Below are positions 7,985 to 15,736 of a stretch of 46,097 nt of DNA, in pieces. The position numbers and the translations under genes are program-made. The stretch is from Aneurinibacillus aneurinilyticus ATCC 12856 (GTDB lineage Bacteria > Bacillota > Bacilli > Aneurinibacillales > Aneurinibacillaceae). Position 1 is the first letter of the stretch; the number at the start of each line of letters is the position of its first letter. The notes beneath the pieces were generated by a model that was not told the origin of the DNA, did no database searches, and saw nothing but the letters and a program-made list of their open reading frames with translations. Location: NCBI RefSeq assembly GCF_000466385.1, contig NZ_KE952869.1:1-46097 (forward strand). The letters are read 5' to 3'.

Positions 7985-8167
7985 CTATTCATTATTCATT
8001 TCATAACCTGCGCTCTTCGTTGTTTGCCATTCTTCATTTCCTTTTGCGTGTCTTCGATAGTATCGTACAAGTTCATCAAACGAGCATTCATAAAAATGGC
8101 GACCGCCTATTTTGAAAACACCTTGTTCAATTAATTTTTCCTGCAATCTTTCTCTTGTTTCATTCAT
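7985..8167 (-). CDS. FbpA-family small basic protein under S-box control
   Basis: A 60-residue protein whose core LQEKLIEQGVFKIGGRHFYECSFDELVRYYR matches the FbpA-type domain (a short helix, then GxxKxxGRxxYxxSxxEL). FbpA of B. subtilis is a small Fur-regulated protein thought to help the iron-sparing sRNA FsrA; here the leader is instead a SAM riboswitch. The ATG at 8167 is preferred (AAGG 11 bases upstream); an in-frame GTG at 8176 is too close to that site. The C-terminal 20 residues are polar and probably disordered. A good terminator follows. The domain call is from memory of the family pattern, and the role is unknown. Confidence 0.65.
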   Translation of the reverse strand: MNETRERLQEKLIEQGVFKIGGRHFYECSFDELVRYYRRHAKGNEEWQTTKSAGYEMNNE

Positions 8168-8222
8168 TTTTCTCACTGCCTTTTTGTTTTCTTACGCTCT
8201 TCCTCTTCCGCCAAGCCCTCGT

Positions 8223-8243
8223 AAAAAAACCTCGAAGAAGAGG
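8223..8243 (-). terminator. S-box expression-platform terminator
   Basis: On the minus strand CCTC (8243-8240) and GAGG (8233-8230) close a hairpin followed by seven T (8229-8223). The same CCTCTTCTT strand can instead pair with AAGAAGGGG just 3' of aptamer helix P1, giving the antiterminator expected of an OFF-type SAM riboswitch. Confidence 0.75.
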
Positions 8244-8261
8244 CAGCGCCAAAAACCCCTT

Positions 8262-8360
8262 CTTATCTCTCAGATACGTCTGCTGGAAGTAGCACCGTAC
8301 AGGTACGCCTATGGTTGCTGAAGCTTCATTGGGCCAGTTCCCTCCACCTCTCTTGATAAG
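8262..8360 (-). ncRNA. SAM-I (S-box) riboswitch aptamer
   Basis: The minus strand reads CTTATCAAGAGAGGTGGAGG, then GAACTGGCCCAATGAAGC, CAGCAACC, GGTGCTACTTCC and CTGAGAGATAAG. These are the invariant S-box blocks in the right order. P1 pairs CTTATC (8360-8355) with GATAAG (8267-8262), and the AGAG near the 5' end belongs to the kink-turn region. The aptamer is complete and is followed by a terminator/antiterminator pair. The first gene downstream is the FbpA-like peptide, which is not a known methionine-pathway gene. Confidence 0.95.
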
Positions 8361-8389
8361 AAAAACTTGCCTACGCAGTATTAATATAT

Positions 8390-8418
8390 AGTATACAGTA
8401 TACCCAAGATAATACCAA
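8390..8418 (-). promoter_or_regulatory. promoter of the S-box leader, with palindrome over the -10
   Basis: On the minus strand TTGGTA (8418-8413), 17 bases, then TATACT (8395-8390), placing the start about 20 bases before the aptamer. A perfect palindrome GTATAC-A-GTATAC (8391-8403) covers the -10 and could be an operator. Confidence 0.55.
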
Positions 8419-8427
8419 GTATATACA

Positions 8428-8442
8428 TGAGAATTATTGAAA
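8428..8442 (+). promoter_or_regulatory. Fur-box-like sequence
   Basis: TGAGAATTATTGAAA matches the 7-1-7 Fur consensus (TGATAATNATTATCA) at 11 of 14 informative positions. It lies between the divergent S-box promoter and the DUF2325 gene. It is short and AT-rich, so chance is possible. Confidence 0.3.
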
Positions 8443-8514
8443 TTAGGTGCACAGGATGGTAAAATTAAGAAAACAATGACAAGCTATCAACTTGGCCATA
8501 CAGGAGGAGAAAGA

Positions 8515-8808
8515 ATGAAGACGATTGCAGTGATCGGAGGAAGTCAGAAGCAAACCCTGGAAAGATTGGCCCGCAAACAAGGATGCAGCATCATTTTTCA
8601 TAGTGGAAAAACAGGAAAGAAGCGCGAAAAAGAATTTTTGCCTATTTTGCGAAAAGCGGATTGTGTTGTCATAATGGCCGGAGCACTTAATCATCCAAGT
8701 ATGTGGACGGTACGCGAGGTTGCAGAAAAGCTCGGAAAGCCTATCGTATATCATCAAGGCTTTGGTGCTACTGGTGCCTTGCAAAAAGGAGCAGCGCTGA
8801 TTAATTGA
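8515..8808 (+). CDS. DUF2325-family small protein
   Basis: A 97-residue Rossmann-like protein. It starts with KTIAVIGGSQKQTLERLARKQG, followed by IIFHSGKTGKK, then LRKADCVVIMAGALNHPSMW and AEKLGKPIVYHQGFGATG. DUF2325 proteins are small single-domain proteins of Firmicutes without a confirmed biochemical role. The VVI(M)xGALNHPSMW segment, with conserved His/Ser, suggests a nucleotide or metal site (inference). The ATG at 8515 has AGGAGGAG 5 bases upstream. It is divergent from the S-box/FbpA-like unit and shares an upstream region containing a Fur-like sequence. Confidence 0.75.
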   Translation: MKTIAVIGGSQKQTLERLARKQGCSIIFHSGKTGKKREKEFLPILRKADCVVIMAGALNHPSMWTVREVAEKLGKPIVYHQGFGATGALQKGAALIN

Positions 8809-8848
8809 TTCGTCTTTTATTATTTTGCGCAATAATGTCTGGATTGAC

Positions 8849-8880
8849 AAAAAGCCGCAGGCAGAAACCCGCCAGCGGCT
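8849..8880 (-). terminator. terminator after the glyoxylate aminotransferase
   Basis: On the minus strand AGCCGCTGGC and GCCTGCGGCT form a stem closed by a T run (revcomp of 8849-8853). It also ends the opposing DUF2325 transcript. Confidence 0.8.
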
Positions 8881-8898
8881 CTGTATATTGTTCTTTGT

Positions 8899-10071
8899 CT
8901 ACTTCTGCATAGCTTCCGCTGCAATAGCGCGACCTTCTTCTCTACGTACGTCAGCTCCCTGTTGTGCCAGCACTTCTTCAAGTGCTGCAAGGAATAAAAG
9001 CACATTGCGTGGCTGGCAGGAGAAACCCATAAGACCGACACGCCACACCTTTCCTTTTAATGCACCCAATCCGCCGCCAATTTCGATGCCGTACTGCTCA
9101 AGCAGCTGCTTGCGAACCGATACATCTTCAACCCCATCCGGAATGTATACAGAAGTAAGCTGCGGCAGGCGAATATTCTCGGCTACATGCAGGGACAAGC
9201 CCATTCCTTCCAGACCAGACTGTAGGGCGCGACCTAGCTTCCAATGGCGTTCCCACGTATTTTCCAGTCCTTCTTCCACTACAATACGAAGAGCTTCACG
9301 CAAAGCATAATTCATGCTAATTGGTGCAGTGTGATGATAAAAGCGTTCTTGTCCCCAATAATTTTGAATCATGGATAGGTCAAGATACCAGCTCTGCACT
9401 TTGGATTTTCTTTTCGCCATCGACTCTGCCGCACGTTTGCTAAACGTAACAGGAGATAAGCCCGGCGGTGCACTTATGCATTTTTGCGTACCGCTATAGC
9501 ATGCATCCACTTCATTCTCATCAATACCTATCTGCACGCCGCCAAGCGATGTAACCGCATCTACGATTAAGAGGGCTTCATGAGCATGAACTAGCTGGGA
9601 AATTTCAGCGAGAGGCTGCAGTGCTCCAGTAGACGTTTCGGCGTGTACAACCGCCACAGCCTTCACCCTAGCATGTCCCTGTAATGCTTCTTCCACTTGT
9701 TCCGGCTGGATAACCTCTCCCCACGGTGCTTCGATTCGAATAACTTCCGCTCCGCAGCGCTCGGCTACATCTACCATACGCTCACCGAACAGGCCGTTTA
9801 CACCGATGACGATTTTATCGCCTGGTTCAAGCAGGTTAACAAACACAGTCTCCATACCTGAACTGCCTGTTCCAGACATTGCAAGCGTTAGCTCATTTTT
9901 CGTCTCAAATACAGTTCGCATTAATTCCATCGTTTCATTCATTATTTGCAAAAAGCTTGGATCTAGATGCCCGATAAGCGGCGTCGCCATCGCTTTCAAT
10001 ACACGAGGATGAACATCGCTAGGTCCCGGTCCCATCAATACACGGCTCGGAGGATTCAATTCTTTGAACAT
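8899..10071 (-). CDS. PLP-dependent alanine(serine/ureidoglycine)-glyoxylate aminotransferase family
   Basis: A 390-residue fold-type I class V aminotransferase. Key parts: MGPGPSDVHPRVLKAM at the N-terminus, SGTGSSGMET binding the PLP phosphate, D171 in LLIVDAVTSLGG stacking under the ring, and the Schiff-base K197 in SGTQKCISAPPG. It resembles AGT/PucG-type enzymes that transaminate glyoxylate to glycine. Next to a glycolate oxidase operon on the same strand, that activity makes sense: glycolate to glyoxylate to glycine. I chose the ATG at 10071, 9 bases after AAAGG; an earlier in-frame ATG at 10080 touches the AAAGG. Amino donor (alanine, serine or ureidoglycine) cannot be told. Confidence 0.85.
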   Translation of the reverse strand: MFKELNPPSRVLMGPGPSDVHPRVLKAMATPLIGHLDPSFLQIMNETMELMRTVFETKNELTLAMSGTGSSGMETVFVNLLEPGDKIVIGVNGLFGERMVDVAERCGAEVIRIEAPWGEVIQPEQVEEALQGHARVKAVAVVHAETSTGALQPLAEISQLVHAHEALLIVDAVTSLGGVQIGIDENEVDACYSGTQKCISAPPGLSPVTFSKRAAESMAKRKSKVQSWYLDLSMIQNYWGQERFYHHTAPISMNYALREALRIVVEEGLENTWERHWKLGRALQSGLEGMGLSLHVAENIRLPQLTSVYIPDGVEDVSVRKQLLEQYGIEIGGGLGALKGKVWRVGLMGFSCQPRNVLLFLAALEEVLAQQGADVRREEGRAIAAEAMQK

Positions 10072-10189
10072 TGCTCTCATCCTTTCATAATATATTTTCC
10101 CCTTACATATGCCATTTTATCTAATAATTTTAAAATGACAAACAATTTCACCGTAAATAAATACCGAAAACGCAATATCTTTATTCTAT

Positions 10190-11617
10190 TTAGCGATCAG
10201 ATTGTATTATTTTTATCTCTGCACACCGGCTAGGCTTTGGAAACAGCTTATCCGCATTCAATAAGTTGTGAGGATTAAACACTGTGCGAATTCGGGTCTG
10301 GGCTTCAATTTCTTCATCCGTGCATACGTACCGCATTTCTTCCCGCTTCTCAATTCCGACACCATGTTCACCTGTAATCGTACCGCCAACATCGGCGCAT
10401 ACTTTAAGAACCGCTGATCCGACCTCTACAGCCAGATCCGTCTCCCCCGGCTTGCGAGCATCAAACAAAATCAAAGGATGAAGATTGCCGTCTCCCGCAT
10501 GAAATACGTTAGCGATACGCAAACCTGAGGTTTCACTAATCCGTCTGATGCTAGCAAGCACTTCTGGTAGACGACTGCGCGGAATTACACCATCCTGAAC
10601 AAGATAATCAGGAGAGATTGTTCCCATAGCCGCAAATGCCGTTTTACGGTTTGCCCACCACCGTCCCCGCTCCTCCTCATTTTCCGCAACCCGCACGTCC
10701 ATCACATTTCTTCGCTTGCATACACCTACAATTTCAGTAATTTGTTCATTGATGCCGGCAGCAATTCCGTCCACCTCAATTAGCAACAGCGCTTGAAGAC
10801 CGGGGGGGTGACCGACCGGATACGTACCGCATTCCACCCCTTCAATCGCCACCGTATCCATCATTTCAAGCGCCGCTGGAACAATCCCTGCGGCGATAAT
10901 ATCCGAAACCGCGTAGCTGGCGTCTTCTACCTTATCAAAATAGGCGAGCACTGTCTGCTTTTCTTCCGGATTCTTTAAAATACGCACCATAATCTTCGTT
11001 ACAATACCGAGCGTTCCCTCCGAACCGGTCATTAAACCGAGTAAATCATATCCCGGCATATCAGGTGCACCGCCAAGCTCGATAACTTCCCCATTTGGAA
11101 GGACAACCTCCAGACCAAGAACATGGTTAGTCGTCACGCCGTATTTTAAGCAATGGGCACCTCCTGCATTCTCTGCCACATTCCCTCCAATTGTACAGGC
11201 ATACTGACTAGACGGATCAGGTGCATAATAATAACCTTTATCCGAAATAGAGTGGGTTAGCTTCAGATTGACAAAACCAGGCTGGACGACCGCAATTCGA
11301 TTCTCTACATCCACATGAAGCAGTTTTTTCATCCGCACCAGGCTGATAATCACTTCGCCACCGAGCGGAATCGCCCCACCGCTAAGCCCCGTACCTGCAC
11401 CCCGCGGCAAAAACGGAATACGCTTCCCATACAAATGCTTCACTACAGCCGCCACCTCTTGCGTCGTTTTCGGAAAAACAACAGCGCGTGGCATCCCGCG
11501 ATGAATCGTGTACGCATCGCACTCATACGCCAGCAAATCTTCCGGCTGAAATAATACCGCACTGCTTCCTACGATAGCGGAGAGTTCACCAACTAACGAA
11601 TCCTTCGTTCCTTTCAT
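10190..11617 (-). CDS. glcD: glycolate oxidase FAD subunit GlcD
   Basis: A 475-residue FAD-linked oxidase of the PCMH/VAO family. The FAD domain has PRGAGTGLSGGAIPLGGEVI and DPSSQYACTIGGNVAENAGG, then LTGSEGTLGIVTK-like (MTGSEGTLGIVTKI). The C-terminal FAD-oxidase domain has NVFHAGDGNLHPLI and GTITGEHGVGIEKR, with metal/substrate His residues. It oxidises 2-hydroxy acids such as glycolate or D-lactate and passes electrons through GlcF. It lies 3 bases after glcF with its own AGAGGTG site. Being beside a glyoxylate aminotransferase favours glycolate; D-lactate dehydrogenase is the alternative. Confidence 0.87.
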   Translation of the reverse strand: MKGTKDSLVGELSAIVGSSAVLFQPEDLLAYECDAYTIHRGMPRAVVFPKTTQEVAAVVKHLYGKRIPFLPRGAGTGLSGGAIPLGGEVIISLVRMKKLLHVDVENRIAVVQPGFVNLKLTHSISDKGYYYAPDPSSQYACTIGGNVAENAGGAHCLKYGVTTNHVLGLEVVLPNGEVIELGGAPDMPGYDLLGLMTGSEGTLGIVTKIMVRILKNPEEKQTVLAYFDKVEDASYAVSDIIAAGIVPAALEMMDTVAIEGVECGTYPVGHPPGLQALLLIEVDGIAAGINEQITEIVGVCKRRNVMDVRVAENEEERGRWWANRKTAFAAMGTISPDYLVQDGVIPRSRLPEVLASIRRISETSGLRIANVFHAGDGNLHPLILFDARKPGETDLAVEVGSAVLKVCADVGGTITGEHGVGIEKREEMRYVCTDEEIEAQTRIRTVFNPHNLLNADKLFPKPSRCAEIKIIQSDR

Positions 11618-11620
11618 CTG

Positions 11621-12973
11621 CTACACCTCTTCCGCGGGCACATACCGCCCTTCTTTTTGATACGACCAATCAAGCAGCTGCACCGTATGAACAACCTGCT
11701 GATTCCGTCCGCATTTGGCCACCCCCATGGCTATCTGGAGCATACAGCCTGGATTCCCCATAGAAATCAGCTCCGCCTCTGCAGGCATGTTCTCCATTTT
11801 TTTGTCGAGAATTTTCCCGGCCATGCCCGGATTGGTCAGATTATAGATGCCTGCGCTGCCACAGCAGCGATCGGCATCCGGTAGCGGTATTATCTGTAAG
11901 CCTGGTATGCTTTCCAAAAGTTCACGCGGCTCCCGGCGAACACCCTGCCCGTGAGCAAGATGACAAGCATCATGGTATGTAACCCGCGCATTCAGCTTGC
12001 CCTGTGGCTTTCTATAGCCGTAATCATGCAAAAACTTCGATACATCCTCCACCTTTGCAGCAAACTGCTTTGCTCTTTCCCTGTATTCCTGATCCTCTCG
12101 CAGCAGCTCCGGATATTCTTTCAACGCACAGCCACAGCCCGCTGCGTTCACGATGACCTTATCCGGGTCCGCTTCAAGAAATGCATCAATGTTTTGACGG
12201 GCCAAACGTCTGCCTTCTTCCCGATCTCCTGCGTGCACATGAAGTGCACCACAACAGCGCTGGCCTTGCGGCATTTCCACTTCGTATCCGTTGCGCGTCA
12301 GCACCCGGATGGTCGCTTCATTAATATCGCTAAACATCACATCCATAATACAACCCGTAAACAGTGCTACCTGCATTTTCACCTTACCGTTTGCCGGAAT
12401 GCCATGCGGATACTTGGTGAGCGTCGGTTCCGTCACCATAGGCATAATGGCTTCCATATCCCGTAAATGCTGCGGGGCAAGATTGACAAGGCCTGTTTTA
12501 CGTGCAAATGTCTGCAAACCGCTTCTCTGATATACCTTCAGCGCCTTGCCTAATACTTGCAAACGTGCAGGATACGGAAACAACTTGCGTAAGAACGTGC
12601 GACTGATCGTTTTTTTCCATCCAGTCAAAGGTAAAGTTTCTCGAATTTGACCGCGAGCTTCTTCAATCAACGTACCAACCTGCACTCCAGAGGGACATGC
12701 GGTCTCACACGCTCTGCAATCTAAACAAGTAAATACCGGGTCTGCAAACGCTTCGCTTATGGCCATCTTGCCCTGTGCCACAGCTTTCATCAAATGCACA
12801 CGACCGCGTGGGGATTGATGCTCATGCCCAAGCTCATCGTACGTTGGACACGATTCAAGACACATACCACAATGAACACAAGCGGCAAATTTGTCCTCAT
12901 CTGTTGCACTCATATGTACAAGGGTAGATTCATCAGTATGTGGTTTCACCATCCGAATGCCTGATTGATTCAT
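11621..12973 (-). CDS. glcF: glycolate oxidase iron-sulfur subunit GlcF
   Basis: A 450-residue protein with two [4Fe-4S] ferredoxin motifs, CVHCGMCLESCP at about 35-46 and CLDCRACETACP at about 88-99. They are followed by two CCG domains (RCCGALHVHAGD and RCCGSAGIYN) that bind a further cluster. It transfers electrons from the flavin subunits to the membrane quinone pool. It is the second gene of a tightly packed operon (2 bases after the glcE-like gene, 3 before glcD). The start ATG follows TAGGAGGG. Confidence 0.9.
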   Translation of the reverse strand: MNQSGIRMVKPHTDESTLVHMSATDEDKFAACVHCGMCLESCPTYDELGHEHQSPRGRVHLMKAVAQGKMAISEAFADPVFTCLDCRACETACPSGVQVGTLIEEARGQIRETLPLTGWKKTISRTFLRKLFPYPARLQVLGKALKVYQRSGLQTFARKTGLVNLAPQHLRDMEAIMPMVTEPTLTKYPHGIPANGKVKMQVALFTGCIMDVMFSDINEATIRVLTRNGYEVEMPQGQRCCGALHVHAGDREEGRRLARQNIDAFLEADPDKVIVNAAGCGCALKEYPELLREDQEYRERAKQFAAKVEDVSKFLHDYGYRKPQGKLNARVTYHDACHLAHGQGVRREPRELLESIPGLQIIPLPDADRCCGSAGIYNLTNPGMAGKILDKKMENMPAEAELISMGNPGCMLQIAMGVAKCGRNQQVVHTVQLLDWSYQKEGRYVPAEEV

Positions 12974-12975
12974 CG

Positions 12976-14280
12976 TTATATCCCTCCTATGAACCGGCCC
13001 GGATTCAGGATACGATCCGGATCAATCGTATGCTTAATGCCTTCAAGCAATGGAAAATGGGCTGGTACTTCTCCCCACGCTCCTATCCGTCGTCTAAGCG
13101 AAAGCGGGGCATGCCTCACGATGGCATATCCTCCCCTATCTTGTGCTAACCGACGAGTGGCATCGGCACAACTGGCAAGCTCCTCCTCGGTTCCTCCTGT
13201 AAAAAAAATATATGAAATACCGTGTCCTGCCCCACCATGCGCTTCCACCGTCACCCCCCTGTCCTGCCCTAAATGATGGCAGACAGCAATAATATCAGGT
13301 ACATCCGTGTTTTTGCTTCCAATTTTCATGGCGATGCGCGTCTCTACCCCGTTCTCCTCTAACCCATATGGCGGAATACAAGCGAACGCATCCCACCACA
13401 TCTGCGCCTCTCGTCCGATAAGCGTTCTTCCTAACGACGCTTCCGGTGCACAGCTCCGAACCCATGCTTCCTGGTACCTTACCGCACTTTCTACATCTTC
13501 AAATGCAATTGCCAGCATATATTCTGGTTTTTCTCCAAGCCGCCCTGCAAGTGTGGGACTAATTAACTCAAGTGAAACCGGCTCCAGCCTTGAATCTTGC
13601 AAGCTACGAATAAATCCTCTGATAGCATCCATTTCCCCTTCAGAAAAGGAGAGCAGCAGCAACCGTTCTGCCTTTGGCAACGGCCGAAGTTTAAATGATA
13701 ATTCGCTGATAATACCTAATGTTCCCATCGAACCGATAAAAAGCTTGTTCATATCATAGCCAGCTACATTTTTGACGACTTTCGCGCCTGTACGAATAAT
13801 CGTGCCATCCGGATATACAACTCGCATGGCAATCACATGGTCGCGAGCCGATCCGTAACGCAGTCGTTTCGGTCCACTGTCACCTGCGGCAACGATCCCG
13901 CCCACCGTAGCGTAAGCCGGCCAGGCAGGATCAAGCGGCAACATTTGTCCATATTCTGCCAAACAATTCTGTAGTTCTTGAACAGTGGTCCCCGGACGAA
14001 CGGTAACGATCATATCACCCGGTGAATGCTCGATAATACCACTGCAACGAGAAAGTGAGAGTATGGCATCGGCCATTTCCTCCACCCCACCGAATCCCCG
14101 CTTCGTACCACCGCCCATCGGAATCAATCTCATCCGGTTCTGCCGGGCATACTTCAGGATTTCTACAATCTCCTGTTCTCCCTCCGGAAAAAATATACAA
14201 GGGGCTGTATTGCCTAATGGATGTGAAGCTGGCGCTGCTTCAACGGTAATTTGTTGCAGTAGCGTTCCTTTGTCTATCAT
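12976..14280 (-). CDS. glcE: glycolate oxidase FAD-binding subunit (GlcE-like)
   Basis: A 434-residue FAD-binding oxidoreductase. The PCMH domain has LIPMGGGTKRGFGG, then TVRPGTTVQELQNCL, LPLDPAWPAYATVGGIVAAGDSGPKRLRYG and NVAGYDMNKLFIGSMGTLGIISE. The C-terminus carries GHGISYIFF and DPDRILNPGRF. Three-subunit glycolate oxidases have GlcD plus the shorter GlcE, which also binds FAD; this copy is longer than E. coli GlcE (about 350). I chose the ATG at 14280 since GGGAGG lies 11 bases upstream; a 25-residue upstream extension lacks a site and crosses a terminator-like stem. First gene of the glcEFD operon. Confidence 0.83.
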   Translation of the reverse strand: MIDKGTLLQQITVEAAPASHPLGNTAPCIFFPEGEQEIVEILKYARQNRMRLIPMGGGTKRGFGGVEEMADAILSLSRCSGIIEHSPGDMIVTVRPGTTVQELQNCLAEYGQMLPLDPAWPAYATVGGIVAAGDSGPKRLRYGSARDHVIAMRVVYPDGTIIRTGAKVVKNVAGYDMNKLFIGSMGTLGIISELSFKLRPLPKAERLLLLSFSEGEMDAIRGFIRSLQDSRLEPVSLELISPTLAGRLGEKPEYMLAIAFEDVESAVRYQEAWVRSCAPEASLGRTLIGREAQMWWDAFACIPPYGLEENGVETRIAMKIGSKNTDVPDIIAVCHHLGQDRGVTVEAHGGAGHGISYIFFTGGTEEELASCADATRRLAQDRGGYAIVRHAPLSLRRRIGAWGEVPAHFPLLEGIKHTIDPDRILNPGRFIGGI

Positions 14281-14331
14281 TTTTTGTTTGCCTCCCTTTT
14301 TTTCTACAAACACGAAACAGGATACAACGAT

Positions 14332-14363
14332 AAAAGGCTGTTGACGGATCGCCAACGGCCTTT
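14332..14363 (-). terminator. terminator after the 47-residue ORF
   Basis: AAAGGCCGTTG pairs with CAACAGCCTTTT on the minus strand (one G-T pair). It lies between the small gene and the glcE-like gene. Confidence 0.65.
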
Positions 14364-14387
14364 AGTATAAGATGATCAGCTTGCATA

Positions 14388-14531
14388 TTATTTATCGTTT
14401 TTATGCGCTCCTCTATTGAAAGGGATCGCCTTCTCTTCTTCTGTATTCTGTACTTCCTTAATAACTCGAATATACGATTCTACAACTTTACCCGCCTTTT
14501 TAATAACGATATGTTCGTATTTTTCGCTCAT
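14388..14531 (-). CDS. 47-residue charged protein of unknown function
   Basis: An ATG at 14531 with a very strong GGGGGG/GGGGAAG site 7-8 bases upstream opens a 47-residue frame (MSEKYEHIVIKKAGKVVESY and on, ending AHKNDK). Content is mostly charged and aliphatic, with a helical centre and a disordered, basic tail. A terminator 25 bases downstream brackets it as its own transcript. No recognised family. The good ribosome site, short leader and terminator argue it is real. Confidence 0.6.
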   Translation of the reverse strand: MSEKYEHIVIKKAGKVVESYIRVIKEVQNTEEEKAIPFNRGAHKNDK

Positions 14532-14693
14532 ATAAACTTCCCCCCTTATTCATATTCGCAAAAAACAGCAGCCTATAATCTATAGGAAAAGCAACGAACA
14601 AACATAGAGGAATGAATATTTTTTATTTATTAAATATTTTGATTTCATTTTATCACATATAACTAGCAAAGGTCATCCTTAAAACGTGAAAAT

Positions 14694-14830
14694 CCTGTGT
14701 GGTAGACTGAAAAAAGACACACTAGCCTTTCTTCTGCCGAAGCGCAGGGCGCATCGACCCTCTTCTTTTTTCCGAATTTCCTCCTTCCAACCACATGATC
14801 ATGTCAAAATATCAAGTGTAACTTATATAT
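14694..14830 (-). repeat. dispersed structured repeat, copy B
   Basis: Nearly colinear with the copy at 44487-44629: shared blocks include AAGAAAGGC, CCCTGCG, GGTTGGAAGGAGGA and CACTTGATATTTTGACA. A closing stem TGTGGT/ACCACA encloses hairpins such as AAAGGC/GTCTTT. It begins about 40 bases after the stop of the YheC/D gene, so it forms that gene's 3' region. No ORF is evident. Confidence 0.7.
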
Positions 14831-14868
14831 ATTACAAGTGTAGTATGAAGCTGTGCCAAAAGTGTATA

Positions 14869-15660
14869 TTATCTTTTTTGCTGCCGTTTTTTGCGGATCG
14901 CATTAAGACGGCGTATTTGCCGATACATGGATTTGTCCTTCAATCGCGCAAACAGCGACTGTGTCGGTGCGGTATTTTCTTCAATAATCCATAGCTTTCC
15001 GTTCTTATCTACTGCTAAATCAAGTCCGACTTGCCAATACGTAGTATTGTATTCATCAAATCTTCGGCATGTTCTAAAGCCTAGCTCCTTCATTTCTTCC
15101 AATAGCGCATTAATGGACGCTTCGCTTAGGTTAAGTGACTTTTTAAGCGCATATCGAACCCCTGTCACATATCCTTTGCCACGTGCAATGTTCGTCACTG
15201 CACTGTTCGGCCCCGCGACTTTAGCCAGCATGCCGATATACTTCCATCTTCCGTATTCACGCATCATCATTAATCGAATATCAAATGGACGACCATTAAT
15301 TTTAGCGAGGCGAATCCCTTCCTGGATAAGGTATCGTTTTCCTGGTTGCAAGTGCTGTTTTATTTTTCGATACAGGCTTTCTACCGTTTTGCAGCGAATT
15401 GTAGCTCCCTTCTCCCGGATGTATGCATATCCATTCTGGGTCCGCCAGATTTTGATGACTCCGCGGCCTCCCCGCCCGTAATCAGGCTTAACGAAAACAA
15501 GCTGATACATTCCTATATAGCTCTGCAGCGTATGCTCAGAAAAAATTGCCATAGGCGGCAGATAAGGCTGTATTGCATCTTCTTCCGAAAAGAAATTCCA
15601 TAGCTTCCATTTCCCCGGCTCACGGCGCCTCGGTTTTCCACCCGGCATCCTATCACCCAC
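14869..15660 (-). CDS. YheC/YheD family endospore coat-associated ATP-grasp protein
   Basis: A 263-residue ATP-grasp domain protein. Visible ATP-grasp parts: VFVKPDYGRGGRGVIKI (glycine-rich ATP loop), YLIQEGIRLAKINGRPFDIRLMM, and the metal-binding WQVGLDLAVDKNGKLWIIEENTAP. YheC and YheD of B. subtilis are spore-coat-associated proteins of unknown chemistry; this copy holds only the ATP-grasp half, shorter than the about 360-450 residue paralogues. The start may be the ATG at 15648, which follows GGGTGATAGG. It lies downstream of the qhp operon with no clear terminator between, but its role looks unrelated. Confidence 0.82.
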   Translation of the reverse strand: MGDRMPGGKPRRREPGKWKLWNFFSEEDAIQPYLPPMAIFSEHTLQSYIGMYQLVFVKPDYGRGGRGVIKIWRTQNGYAYIREKGATIRCKTVESLYRKIKQHLQPGKRYLIQEGIRLAKINGRPFDIRLMMMREYGRWKYIGMLAKVAGPNSAVTNIARGKGYVTGVRYALKKSLNLSEASINALLEEMKELGFRTCRRFDEYNTTYWQVGLDLAVDKNGKLWIIEENTAPTQSLFARLKDKSMYRQIRRLNAIRKKRQQKR

Positions 15661-15736
15661 TTATCCAAGCTTCTTTTTTTATTGTATTCATGAACAAGCA
15701 AAAAGGAACGGGCTGCCTATGCTATAAACTTCTTCA

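Noticed and set aside
11951-12466. 171-residue plus-strand frame opposite glcF
   Set aside because: Composition rich in His/Arg/Cys without any motif; the opposing frame carries clear 4Fe-4S and CCG motifs.
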